Of a stretch of 64,000 bases of DNA, positions 9,792-18,022 are shown piece by piece. The notes beneath the pieces were generated by a model. It was not told the origin of the DNA and did no database searches. It worked only from the letters and a program-made list of their open reading frames with translations. The stretch's first letter is position 1. Each line of letters starts with the position of its first letter. Source of the stretch: Qipengyuania sp. JC766 (GTDB lineage: Bacteria; Pseudomonadota; Alphaproteobacteria; Sphingomonadales; Sphingomonadaceae); contig NZ_JBFEFL010000001.1 of NCBI RefSeq assembly GCF_040717445.1, positions 1,808,001 to 1,872,000 on the forward strand, written 5' to 3'. Position numbers and translations under genes: made by a program.

Positions 9792-9829
9792 AACGGCCCC
9801 CGGCAGCGATGCCGGGGGCCGTTTCGTTT
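9792..9829 (+). terminator. katG rho-independent terminator
   Basis: A perfect 14-bp stem AACGGCCCCCGGCA/TGCCGGGGGCCGTT closes on a GCGA (GNRA) tetraloop. It is followed by TCGTTTG. It begins 23 bases after the katG stop. Confidence 0.93.
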
Positions 9830-9939
9830 GTGCGGCAAAGGCGGTCACCCTGACCGCTTTTTCCGCGCGGACCGGTCCGGAACGCCATCGCATCCGGCGC
9901 GCTGTGAGGGTGAACCCCTGCATCCGAGGAACACCGCCC

Positions 9940-11421
9940 ATGGCCGCCTACGACAATCTCGACCGCCTCCACATCGCCGGCCAGTGGCGGACCGGCAGCG
10001 GCGCGACACTGACCAATGTCTGCCCGTGGGACGAAAGCACCATCTTCGAGATGAAGGGCGCCACGAAGGACGACCTCGACGAAGCCTTTTCGGCCAGTGC
10101 CGAGGCGCAGAAGGAATGGGGCGCACTGCCGCCCGCCGCCCGCTCCGCCAAGATGCACGCGATCGCCGACGTGCTGGAAGCGCGCAAGGACGAGATTGGC
10201 GCATGGATCGTGCGCGAGGTCGGCGGCACGAAGCTGAAGGCGGCGCTGGAACTGATGCTGGTCACGCAGGTCGCGCGGCAGGAAGCCGCCGCCCTCCCCT
10301 TCATGGTCGAAGGCCTGATCCTGCCGGAAGACATTCCCGGGAAGGAAAGCCGCGCCTATCGCCAGCCGGCGGGCGTCGTCGCGCTGGTGTCCCCCTGGAA
10401 CTTCCCGCTGCAGCTGACCGCGCGCACCCTGTTCCCCGCGCTCGCGCTCGGCAATGGCGTGGTCGTAAAGCCGGCGAGCGATTCGATCGTCACCGGCGGG
10501 ACCGTGTTCGCCGCGATCTGTGAGGAGGCCGGCCTGCCCGAAGGCCTCGTCTCCGTCCTTCCCGGCTCGGGTTCGGAGATCGGCGACGCGTTCGTGCAGC
10601 ATCCGGTCCCGTCGGTCGTCTCCTTCACCGGGTCGACACCGGTCGGCCGCGGGGTCGGCAAGGCCGCGCTCGATTCCGACCGGCTGAAGTCGCTGGAGCT
10701 CGAACTGGGCGGCAATTCGCCCATCGTCATCTTGGACGATGCGGATATCGACTACGCGGTCGAGGCCAGCGTCTGGGGCAAGTTCGTCCACCAGGGCCAG
10801 ATCTGCATGATCGCCAATCGCATCGTGGTCGAGGACGCGGTGTATGACGAGTTCGCCGAGAAGTTCGTCGCGCGCACGAAGGAACTGGTTGTGGGCCGGC
10901 GCGAGGACCCCGCCTGCATGATCGGACCGATCGTCAATCGCGACCAGTTCGACGGGATCATGGAAATGATTGCCAAGGCGAAGGACGAGGGCGCGACCTG
11001 CGCGCTGGGCGGCGAGCCCGATGGGCTCGTAATCCCGCCCCACGTCTTCACCGATGTGGGCGAGGACAATTGCCTCGTCACCAACGAGATCTTCGGTCCC
11101 GTCGCCCCGATCCAGCGCGCGCGGGACGAGGACCATGCGCTGGAACTGGCAAACGCGACCGAGATGGGCCTGTCGAGTGCCGTCTTCAGCCGCGACGAAA
11201 AGCGCGCGCTCGCCTTCGCGCGCCGGATCGACGCGGGCATGACGCATATCAACGACCAGACGGTAAACGACAGTCCGTTCAGTCCCTTCGGCGGCGCCAA
11301 GAATTCAGGGATTGGCCGTTTCAACGGACGCTGGGCGGTGGACGCCTTCACCACGACCCACTGGATCAGCGTCCAGCACGAGCCGCGCCAGTTCCCCTTC
11401 AGCGCGGACGATATCGGCTAG
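9940..11421 (+). CDS. NAD(P)-dependent aldehyde dehydrogenase
   Basis: Aldehyde dehydrogenase of 493 residues oxidising an aldehyde to the acid. Key residues are Asn154 (SPWNFP), Glu255 (LELGGN) and the nucleophile Cys289 (GQICM). The NAD-binding GSTPVG turn is near residue 231. The C-terminal part has ITNEIFGPV- and FGG-type motifs. The overall sequence is nearest to aromatic-aldehyde (benzaldehyde/vanillin-type) dehydrogenases, but the substrate is not determined. The ATG at 9940 follows CGAGGA; an in-frame GTG at 9904 is less likely. The stop overlaps that of the convergent LytTR gene. Confidence 0.93.
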   Translation: MAAYDNLDRLHIAGQWRTGSGATLTNVCPWDESTIFEMKGATKDDLDEAFSASAEAQKEWGALPPAARSAKMHAIADVLEARKDEIGAWIVREVGGTKLKAALELMLVTQVARQEAAALPFMVEGLILPEDIPGKESRAYRQPAGVVALVSPWNFPLQLTARTLFPALALGNGVVVKPASDSIVTGGTVFAAICEEAGLPEGLVSVLPGSGSEIGDAFVQHPVPSVVSFTGSTPVGRGVGKAALDSDRLKSLELELGGNSPIVILDDADIDYAVEASVWGKFVHQGQICMIANRIVVEDAVYDEFAEKFVARTKELVVGRREDPACMIGPIVNRDQFDGIMEMIAKAKDEGATCALGGEPDGLVIPPHVFTDVGEDNCLVTNEIFGPVAPIQRARDEDHALELANATEMGLSSAVFSRDEKRALAFARRIDAGMTHINDQTVNDSPFSPFGGAKNSGIGRFNGRWAVDAFTTTHWISVQHEPRQFPFSADDIG

Positions 11422-12242
11422 ATCCAGCCGCGATCCCGCAATTCGGACACCCGCGCCCGGCTGACCGGTGCGTCGATGCCGTTCGCCAGCACGAGGCGCA
11501 CATTGCGCCCGTCCCGCTTCACGTCCTCCACCGCGTCGCGCGCGACCCACCAGCTGCGATGGACCTGTTCCCCCGCGATCCCGTCCAGTTCGGCTACCGC
11601 GTCGCGCATCCTGATGAGCACGAGTTCGGAACCCAGGGCGGTATGCGCGCGCACGTAATGGTCCTCCATTTCCAGCGCGAGCAGATCGCTGCCCAGCCGG
11701 GGCGGCAGGCGATCGAGGAAACGGGGACGTTCGGACGGAGGCTGAGCCGGAGAGGACTCCGGCAAAGGCACCCGTGTTTCAGCCGGCGCAGCATCGCCGG
11801 TCTCTTCCCTGGTCGCGGGTAGCAAATGAAAGACCGTCGTCACGATCGCGCCGACGACGAGGACAGAAACGTATTGGGCCAGCGCCACTTCCAGCGTCAC
11901 GACCGCGCTGTCCCCGCGCCAGGTGTTCACGTGCCACACCAGTACCGACATCGGGACGGTGGCGATGGCCACGGCGGCGCCCCACAGGAACCAGGGGGGC
12001 AAGTCGAGCTTCGGGCCGAGGCCGACCACGATCGCGCCGATGGGCCGGTAGAAAGCGTATCCGGCCAGCGCCATGGCGATCCAGTACGCCATGCGTCCGG
12101 CCAGCCCCATGCTGCCGGTCCCCAGCGGACCCAGGAAACCCAGCAGCGCACCGATGGCGATCAGCACGCAGACATCGATGATGATCTGCCGCGCCAGCCG
12201 CGCGCCCCTGCCGTCCCCCATACGCTCCGTCCCCGGTTGCAT
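11418..12242 (-). CDS. Membrane-anchored LytTR transcriptional regulator
   Basis: A 274-residue protein with four predicted membrane segments (about residues 18-140), a Pro/Glu-rich linker (about 145-170) and a C-terminal LytTR DNA-binding domain (about 175-272). Conserved pieces of that domain are LLALEMEDHYVRAHT, VHRSWWVARDAV and RVSELRDRGW. There is no receiver domain, so it probably senses at or in the membrane. It is divergent from a DUF2306 membrane protein. Copies of CCCGTTCG, resembling known LytTR half-sites, lie in the shared interval, one just upstream of its own ribosome site (AGGA), suggesting autoregulation. ATG 12221 is an alternative start. Confidence 0.9.
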   Translation of the reverse strand: MQPGTERMGDGRGARLARQIIIDVCVLIAIGALLGFLGPLGTGSMGLAGRMAYWIAMALAGYAFYRPIGAIVVGLGPKLDLPPWFLWGAAVAIATVPMSVLVWHVNTWRGDSAVVTLEVALAQYVSVLVVGAIVTTVFHLLPATREETGDAAPAETRVPLPESSPAQPPSERPRFLDRLPPRLGSDLLALEMEDHYVRAHTALGSELVLIRMRDAVAELDGIAGEQVHRSWWVARDAVEDVKRDGRNVRLVLANGIDAPVSRARVSELRDRGWI

Positions 12243-12254
12243 GGCGCTATCCTA

Positions 12255-12355
12255 GCGCCCGTTCGCGCTTCGTGAAATGGCAAACCGGCGGAAAACCGCG
12301 CCATCCGCGAATGGCTGCGCCCGTTCGCGCAAGGCCCGTTGCCGGCGAACGGGCG
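12255..12355. promoter_or_regulatory. Repeated CCCGTTCG elements, candidate LytTR sites
   Basis: GCGCCCGTTCGCGC occurs twice exactly, at 12255-12268 and 12317-12330. A partial copy GCCCGTT (12334-12340) pairs with an inverted copy CGAACGGGCG (12346-12355). The CCGTT core is like that recognised by LytTR proteins such as AlgR. The copies lie between the LytTR gene and the DUF2306 gene. Confidence 0.5.
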
Positions 12356-12395
12356 TGCGGCAGGGTGACTCCATCATTCGTACCGGAGACCCGCC

Positions 12396-12959
12396 ATGAC
12401 CGCCGCCATCGTTCCCGCACCGTCCACCAATCCCCGGCCGGGCAACCGTAGCGCAATCGCGCGCAAGGGTTCGTTCGACATCGGCCCCGTCACCCGCACG
12501 ATCGTCGGGCTGGTCTGCTTCACCATGACGTTCCTGTGCGTGGTGGCGCTGGGCAAGGCGGCGCTGGGCATGGTCGACAACCTGCATCACTACGCCAAGC
12601 TGCCGATCATCGTCCACGTCGCCACGGTGCTGCCGGCGATCCCGCTGGGCGGTTACCTGCTGCTGGCCCCCAAGGGCACGAAGCGGCACAAGCAGCTGGG
12701 CAAGATCTGGCTGCTGCTGATGCTGGCGACTGCGACCAGCGCGATCTTCATCCAGTCCTCGGGCGGGTTCAGCTTCATCCATATCTTCGTGCCCGTCACG
12801 TTCCATGCGGCATGGAAAGTCGTCGCCACGGCACGCAAGGGCGACATTGCGGGGCACAAGAAGCACCTGGTTTTCACCTACCTGGCCGCGCTGATGATCC
12901 CGGGCATCTTCGCCTTCGTCCTGCCGGGCCGCCTGATGAACGTGATGCTCCTGGGCTAG
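12396..12959 (+). CDS. DUF2306 family membrane protein
   Basis: A 187-residue integral membrane protein of unknown function. After a polar N terminus of about 30 residues there are about four to five hydrophobic segments (about 33-55, 65-90, 100-120, 125-140, 155-180). Characteristic features of DUF2306 are the HVATVLPAIPLG segment and the histidine-bearing FIHIFVPVTFHAAW segment. GGAG precedes the ATG. It is divergent from the membrane LytTR regulator and is its most likely target. It converges on the small peptide gene after lysC. Confidence 0.78.
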   Translation: MTAAIVPAPSTNPRPGNRSAIARKGSFDIGPVTRTIVGLVCFTMTFLCVVALGKAALGMVDNLHHYAKLPIIVHVATVLPAIPLGGYLLLAPKGTKRHKQLGKIWLLLMLATATSAIFIQSSGGFSFIHIFVPVTFHAAWKVVATARKGDIAGHKKHLVFTYLAALMIPGIFAFVLPGRLMNVMLLG

Positions 12960-12972
12960 GCTCGCCCGACTA

Positions 12973-13098
12973 TCAGGGCGTGGTCCGCGTACCCGAAGCG
13001 CCAAGCCAGAAGCCGGCATTGTAGGCGAGCCAGAGGATCGCGGGGATCGCCAGCACCAGCAGCACGATCTTGGCAACGCGCTTCGCCCGGGGGCTCAC
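12973..13098 (-). CDS. 41-residue single-span membrane peptide coupled to lysC
   Basis: A small frame starting at GTG 13098 whose first four bases (GTGA) contain the lysC stop codon, the classical arrangement for translational coupling. The peptide begins with a basic stretch (SPRAKRVAK), has one membrane segment (about residues 11-33, IVLLVLAIPAILWLAYNAGF) and a short polar tail. Positive-inside logic places the N terminus in the cytoplasm. No function is known; it could be a small inner-membrane protein. Codon use fits the neighbours. Confidence is limited by its length. Confidence 0.6.
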   Translation of the reverse strand: MSPRAKRVAKIVLLVLAIPAILWLAYNAGFWLGASGTRTTP

Positions 13099-14381
13099 GA
13101 TGCAGTGTCCTCCAGATCGGCATCGAGGCCGTAGGCGGTGTGGAGGACGCGGACGGCGAGCTCGGTCTCGTCCTCGTCGATCATCACGCTGACCTTGATC
13201 TCCGAAGTGGAGATCGCCTGGATGTTGATGCCGCGTTCGCTCAGAGCGCGGAACATGGTGGCGGCGACGCCGGCATGGCTCTTCATCCCGACGCCCACGA
13301 CGCTGATCTTGGCGATGTGGCTGTCGGTGATGATACGGTTGAAGCCGATCTCGCCCCGCCGGTCCTCCAGCAGCGTCTGCGCCCGGGCGAGGTCCGCCTG
13401 CGGCACGGTGAAGGTCACGTCGGTCTCGCCCTTGTCGCGGCCCACGTTCTGGATGATCATGTCGACATTGATCGATGCCGCGGCGAGCGGCTGGAAGATT
13501 TCCGCCACCGCCCCGGGCTTGTCCGGCACGCGGGTCAGGATGATCTTCGCCTCGTTCTTGTCGTGCGCGATGCCGGTAACGTGCTGGCGTTCCATTTCGC
13601 CCCTTTCGATCATGGCGTTCATTTCGTCTTCGGACACGATCATCGTGCCCGGAAGGTCGTCGGCGGGCGTCGCGTCCTCGTCGTTGAAGCTGGAGAGGAC
13701 CTGCAGCCGCACGCCTTCCTTCATCGCAAGCCCGACGGAGCGGGTCTGGAGGACCTTGGCACCCACCGATGCCAGCTCCAGCATTTCCTCGAACGTCACC
13801 GCCTTGAGCTTGCGCGCGCGGGACACGATGCGCGGATCGGTGGTGTAGACACCGTCCACGTCGGTGTAGATGTCGCACCGGTCGGCATCGATCGCCGCCG
13901 CGACCGCGACGGCCGAGGTGTCCGATCCGCCGCGGCCGAGCGTGGAGATGCGCCCGTCGGCGGAAATGCCCTGGAAACCCGGGATGACGGCGATGACGCC
14001 CTGTTCGAGCGATTCGAGCATGTCGGGCGCGTCGATATCCTCGATCCGCGCCTTGGCATGCGCCTCGATCGTGCGGACCGGCAGCTGCCAGCCGAGCCAG
14101 CTGCGCGCCTTGGCCCCCAGCCCTTGGAGCGTCAGTGCCAGCAGGCCGCTGGTCACCTGTTCGCCGCTGGAGACGACCACGTCGTACTCCGCCGGATCGT
14201 AGAGCGCGTGCGCCTCGCGGCAGAAGTTGACCAGCCGGTCCGTCTCGCCCGCCATGGCGCTGACCACCACCGCGACCTGGTTGCCGCCCGCGGCCTGCCG
14301 GCGCACGATTTGCGCGACGCGGCGGATGCGCTCGGTCCCGGCCATCGACGTGCCGCCGAATTTCATCACGATGCGTGCCAC
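13095..14381 (-). CDS. lysC: Aspartate kinase
   Basis: Phosphorylates aspartate, the first step to lysine, threonine, methionine and diaminopimelate. The protein has 428 residues from a GTG start at 14381, giving the usual ARIVMKFGGTSM N terminus. A longer frame to 14411 lacks support. The amino-acid kinase domain covers about 1-240, with the GRGGSDTSAVA motif, followed by two ACT domains (about 265-425) that give feedback control. Length and layout match monofunctional alphaproteobacterial enzymes. It is divergent from ubiG with 55 bases between starts. Confidence 0.96.
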   Translation of the reverse strand: MARIVMKFGGTSMAGTERIRRVAQIVRRQAAGGNQVAVVVSAMAGETDRLVNFCREAHALYDPAEYDVVVSSGEQVTSGLLALTLQGLGAKARSWLGWQLPVRTIEAHAKARIEDIDAPDMLESLEQGVIAVIPGFQGISADGRISTLGRGGSDTSAVAVAAAIDADRCDIYTDVDGVYTTDPRIVSRARKLKAVTFEEMLELASVGAKVLQTRSVGLAMKEGVRLQVLSSFNDEDATPADDLPGTMIVSEDEMNAMIERGEMERQHVTGIAHDKNEAKIILTRVPDKPGAVAEIFQPLAAASINVDMIIQNVGRDKGETDVTFTVPQADLARAQTLLEDRRGEIGFNRIITDSHIAKISVVGVGMKSHAGVAATMFRALSERGINIQAISTSEIKVSVMIDEDETELAVRVLHTAYGLDADLEDTAS

Positions 14382-14436
14382 GTTGTGTGTTCGATCCCCG
14401 CTAGTCGCCAAGTCCGCGCGCTGTTACGGTCCGCCC

Positions 14437-15171
14437 ATGGGCGATGCAACCGTAACTCCTGAAACCATCCGGCCGGACGAGGCCCGCCACTTCGGCATGC
14501 TGGCGCGCGAATGGTGGGATCCGAAGGGATCGTCCGCCATGCTCCACCGCCTGAACCCGGTGCGGCTGGGCTTCTTGCGCGAGGCGATCGACCTGCACTG
14601 GGGCGGCGATATCGAGAGCGTCCGCCCCCTTGCCGGCAAGAGCGCGCTCGACGTGGGTTGCGGCGCGGGCCTGCTGTGCGAACCGCTCGCCCGGCTCGGC
14701 GCGGACGTGACCGGCGTGGACGCCGCGCCCGAAAACGTGGCCGCCGCGGCCGCGCATGCGAAGGGCAGCGGGCTCGACATCCTGTACATGGCGGGAGAGG
14801 TCGGCGCGCTCGACATCGGTACCTTCGACCTCGTCACCTGCATGGAAGTGATCGAGCACGTGGCGGACAAGCCGGCCTTCGTCGCGGCGCTGGTCGCGCG
14901 GCTGGCACCTGAAGGCCTGCTGGTCCTGTCCACCCCCAACCGCACGCCGCAGTCGCGCCTGCTGCTGGTCGGCGCGGCGGAGGCCGTGGGCGCGGTCCCG
15001 CACGGCACCCATCACTGGGAGGACTTCGTCACGCCGGACGAGCTGGAGGCGCTGCTGACCGCCGCCGGGCTGACCGTGACGGAACGCAAGGGCATCGCCT
15101 ACCGCCCTGCCAAGGGCCTGCACCTGTCGGACGACGAGAGCCTGAACTACATCCTCGCCGCGCGCCGTTAA
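14437..15171 (+). CDS. ubiG: Ubiquinone biosynthesis O-methyltransferase
   Basis: SAM-dependent methyltransferase of 244 residues performing the two O-methylations of ubiquinone synthesis. The SAM-binding motif I DVGCGAGLLCEPLARLG lies at about residues 73-89, followed by the acidic VTGVDAA. FDLVTCMEVIEHV is motif II, and the LLVLSTPNRT segment is typical of UbiG. The N-terminal EARHFGMLAREWWDPKG is a strong family signature. Its TAA overlaps the TAA of the convergent phosphodiesterase gene on the palindrome TTAA. Confidence 0.96.
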   Translation: MGDATVTPETIRPDEARHFGMLAREWWDPKGSSAMLHRLNPVRLGFLREAIDLHWGGDIESVRPLAGKSALDVGCGAGLLCEPLARLGADVTGVDAAPENVAAAAAHAKGSGLDILYMAGEVGALDIGTFDLVTCMEVIEHVADKPAFVAALVARLAPEGLLVLSTPNRTPQSRLLLVGAAEAVGAVPHGTHHWEDFVTPDELEALLTAAGLTVTERKGIAYRPAKGLHLSDDESLNYILAARR

Positions 15172-16280
15172 CGAGCCGGCCCTCCCGCTTCCATGATCTG
15201 GCGGACGAGGCCCGGGTCGTCGGTGAACACGCCGTCCGTCCCGATCCCGACCAGCAGCCGCACCATGGTCGCGACATCGCCCGTCGCGTTGTTGCCGGCA
15301 TCGGTCTGGGCCATGGCGGGCAGGAAGATGTTCTCCTTGCGCAGGGTGAAGGCGTGGACGTCCAGCCCGCGCTCCTTCGCCGCGCGCAGCATCTCGCTGC
15401 CCTCGCCGTCTCCGATCACCATGCGCAGGTCCGCGCCGATCGCATCGGCGTAAGTGGCGATTTCGGCTACGCCCGCAGGGCTCGCCATCTCGATATAGCT
15501 CAGCTGCGGTTCGTCCGCCGGGCCGCCGTCGCTCTTCATCAGCTGCACCAGCCGGAACTCGCTGCGCTGCTTCAGACGGCGCAGCGGCCCGATCTCGAAG
15601 CATTGCAGGAACACCGGATCGTCCGGACGGACGCCCAGCCGGTCCAGTTCCAGCAGCAGCAGGTCGACCACGTCGATACCGGCATCCTGAAGCAGGAAGT
15701 CGGGATGCTTCAGTTCGGGATAGATCCCGATCAGCCGACCGGTCTCCGCCTCCTTCGCACGGACCAGCGTCACGATCTCCTCCAGCGTCGGCACCTGGTA
15801 GAGATCGTTGAAGCGCGTGTTGGCCGGCCGGATGGACGGCAGGCGTTCGCGCGCGCGCAGCGAGCGCAGTTCCGCCAGCGTGAAGTCTTCCGCGAACCAG
15901 CCGTTCAGCAGTTCCCCGTCGATCGTCTTGGACCGGCGCCGGTCAGCGAACTCCTCGCGCTCGGCCACGTCGGTGGTCTGCGAGATGTCGTTTTCGTGCC
16001 GCGCGACCAGTACGCCGTCCTTCGTCACCACCAGGTCCGGCTCGACATAGTCGGCGCCCTGGTCGATCGCGCGCTCGTAGGCGGCGAGCGTATGCTCCGG
16101 CCGTTCCCCGCTGGCGCCGCGATGCGCGATAATCAGCATGTCATCCTCCCCGATTGCGCGCAGGCCGTCCGGGTCCGCCGGGGCCACCGCACCAACCCGC
16201 TCGATCATCTGCGACGATGCCGGCACGGCCGCCAGCATCGCCCCGATTGCCGCCGCCAGAGCAGCCAGCCGCTTCAGCAC
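15168..16280 (-). CDS. glpQ: Periplasmic glycerophosphodiester phosphodiesterase
   Basis: Hydrolyses glycerophosphodiesters to glycerol-3-phosphate and an alcohol. The protein has 370 residues from GTG 16280. The start is chosen because AAGGAT lies six bases before the GTG and a signal peptide (LKRLAALAAAIGAMLAAVPASSQ) follows at once. An in-frame ATG at 16295 would run deeper into the preceding gene. Motifs are HRGASGERPEHT with the catalytic His, YVEPDLVVTKDGVLVARHE, and a second His/Lys region. The C-terminal GTDGVFTDDPGL is the metal-site end of the TIM barrel. It follows the ArsC-like gene with a short overlap. Confidence 0.9.
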   Translation of the reverse strand: MLKRLAALAAAIGAMLAAVPASSQMIERVGAVAPADPDGLRAIGEDDMLIIAHRGASGERPEHTLAAYERAIDQGADYVEPDLVVTKDGVLVARHENDISQTTDVAEREEFADRRRSKTIDGELLNGWFAEDFTLAELRSLRARERLPSIRPANTRFNDLYQVPTLEEIVTLVRAKEAETGRLIGIYPELKHPDFLLQDAGIDVVDLLLLELDRLGVRPDDPVFLQCFEIGPLRRLKQRSEFRLVQLMKSDGGPADEPQLSYIEMASPAGVAEIATYADAIGADLRMVIGDGEGSEMLRAAKERGLDVHAFTLRKENIFLPAMAQTDAGNNATGDVATMVRLLVGIGTDGVFTDDPGLVRQIMEAGGPAR

Positions 16281-16627
16281 AGCGCATCCTTCCATTCGCC
16301 TTCGGCAAAACCGACCAGCACCCGATCGCCCTCGTCCGTCTCAACCACGGGTCGCTTGATGAGGCTGGTATGTTGCAGCATGAGGTCGATCGCCTTCGCC
16401 CGGTCGATACCGGCCTTCGCGTCCTCGTCCAGCTTGCGGAAGGTGGTGCCGCGCCGGTTGAGCAGCGTCTCCCATCCGCACGCATCCGCCCATCGTTCCA
16501 GCGTCGCGCGATCCGCGCCTTCCTTCTTGTAGTCGTGGAAGGCGTAAGCGATCCCGTTGGCGTCGAGCCACTTGCGGGTCTTCTTTACCGAATCGCAGTT
16601 GGGGATTCCGTATATCCGGATGGTCAT
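16274..16627 (-). CDS. ArsC/Spx-family reductase (YffB-like)
   Basis: A 117-residue thioredoxin-fold protein. The N-terminal IYGIPNCDSVKKTRKWL contains the single conserved Cys; the Spx-type CxxC is absent. The conserved Arg and Pro near the C terminus (LIKRPVVE) match the ArsC/YffB family. Its activity is probably glutathione-linked reduction or none towards arsenate, as for YffB. The ATG at 16627 removes a non-homologous 19-residue extension. It overlaps the start of the downstream phosphodiesterase gene, forming a two-gene operon. Confidence 0.85.
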   Translation of the reverse strand: MTIRIYGIPNCDSVKKTRKWLDANGIAYAFHDYKKEGADRATLERWADACGWETLLNRRGTTFRKLDEDAKAGIDRAKAIDLMLQHTSLIKRPVVETDEGDRVLVGFAEGEWKDALC

Positions 16628-16806
16628 GGCTTCGGAGCACCTCGGGGCAGACATGGACCGCATGGACCACGGTCCTGGGGACAAAAAACCGGCCCGCCTT
16701 CCGCCGTTTCAGGCAGGACGAAAGTGGCGGGGAAGCGGGTCATGCGGGCGAGCCTAGCGCGCCCCTTGCGTGTAGGACAGAGCCACTTTCGCTCGCCGTG
16801 CCCGTA

Positions 16807-17193
16807 TCAGGCTGGCGGCGCGCCGAGGCCGATGAGGGTCATCACCGCCGCTTGGCCGACCATCGTCGCCAGCCAGTAGAAGATGACGCCCCAGATCGTG
16901 CGCCACTTCACCCGCCGCACCCGCATGGTCACGATGAAGGCCGGGGCGACGAAGCCGATCCAGATCACCACCGCGCTGCCGATCGCCATCGTCCACTCGC
17001 CTGCCTGCGGCGGCGCCAGGATCAGCGCGCCCGCGAGGATCGAGGCGAACCAGAACTGGGCCGCCGCCACCAGGATCAGGGTTTCGGGCCGGGGCAGCGC
17101 GCGCCCGCGGCGGCGCAGGAATACCACGCCGATCAGCAGGCCGACCAGCGTGGCCGCGAGGATGGGCAGGAGGTTCTGCAATATGTAGATCAT
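16807..17193 (-). CDS. DUF1761-like small membrane protein
   Basis: A 128-residue protein with four hydrophobic segments (about 5-26, 38-60, 68-90, 100-122) and a basic cytoplasmic loop between the first two. Its ATG overlaps the TGA of the DUF1993 gene (ATGA), so the two are translated together. Function unknown; the family call rests on the layout of segments and conserved Trp/Gly positions. Confidence 0.7.
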   Translation of the reverse strand: MIYILQNLLPILAATLVGLLIGVVFLRRRGRALPRPETLILVAAAQFWFASILAGALILAPPQAGEWTMAIGSAVVIWIGFVAPAFIVTMRVRRVKWRTIWGVIFYWLATMVGQAAVMTLIGLGAPPA

Positions 17194-17759
17194 GCCGTTT
17201 CGCTTTCCCCCGGCATCGTGCCGGGACGCAGATAGGCGAACATGTGCGCCACGTAGTCCGCCTTGCCCAGTTCCACGTCGTTGGCGCGCAGGATGGCGTA
17301 GGCGGTCATCACGTGGAAGTAGAACTGGGGCAGCGCCCAGTCGCGCACATATTGCCCGGCCGTCAGGTCGAAGACCATGCCGGCGGGTATCGCATGGGCC
17401 ACGGGCCGGTCGGGATCGTCCGGAACCGGTCCGGAGGCGAGGTCGCGCACGGCGTCCAGCGTCTCCGCGAGGCGGGCCCGTGCATCGGCCAGCGTGCCCG
17501 GCGCATCGCCGGCCATGCGTCCTTCGTCCAGCAGCGCCGCGACCTGCGGCGGAAACTCTTCGTCCCGCAGGCGGTGCATGCCTTCCAGCGCCTGGACGCA
17601 GGCGAAGCGGACCTGCGTCGCCAGCGGGAACATGTCGTCGGCCAGCCGCGCACCCGTCAGCGCGTCCGCACCGTCACTCTTTTCCGCCTTTTCGAGCCAG
17701 CCGGACAGCGCCCCGAGCATCTGGAGATAGCTGGGGGCGAGGAATTCGAGCAGTGTCAT
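17190..17759 (-). CDS. DUF1993 domain-containing protein
   Basis: A 189-residue mainly helical protein matching the DUF1993 (DinB-like fold) family. Features are an N-terminal SYLQMLGALSGWLEKAE helix, a DDMFPLATQVRF helix and a C-terminal QFYFHVMTAYAILR helix with its His. The equivalent family residues could bind metal, but activity is unknown. It is the first gene of a two-gene unit with the DUF1761-like protein. Confidence 0.83.
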   Translation of the reverse strand: MTLLEFLAPSYLQMLGALSGWLEKAEKSDGADALTGARLADDMFPLATQVRFACVQALEGMHRLRDEEFPPQVAALLDEGRMAGDAPGTLADARARLAETLDAVRDLASGPVPDDPDRPVAHAIPAGMVFDLTAGQYVRDWALPQFYFHVMTAYAILRANDVELGKADYVAHMFAYLRPGTMPGESETA

Positions 17760-18022
17760 CGGCAGTCTTGGTCCCGGTTCGAGGGCGGATGGCGAGGGAT
17801 TTCGCGACCTAGGCGTGGGCGTATCTTAACGATGGCTGAGGCGAAACCCCGTGCGCGACGTAGCGTTGCCCTGCAAGGCGCGGTCGATGCCGGTGAAAGG
17901 GCAGGTGAAAGGCGCGTCGATACAAGCCGTTTGAATAAAGCGATTTTTGCACGGGACCTTAATGGACATTGGTGCATTGTCGTTGCGGGGCCAATCCTAC
18001 GCATTGAACGGAGACGAACGCC

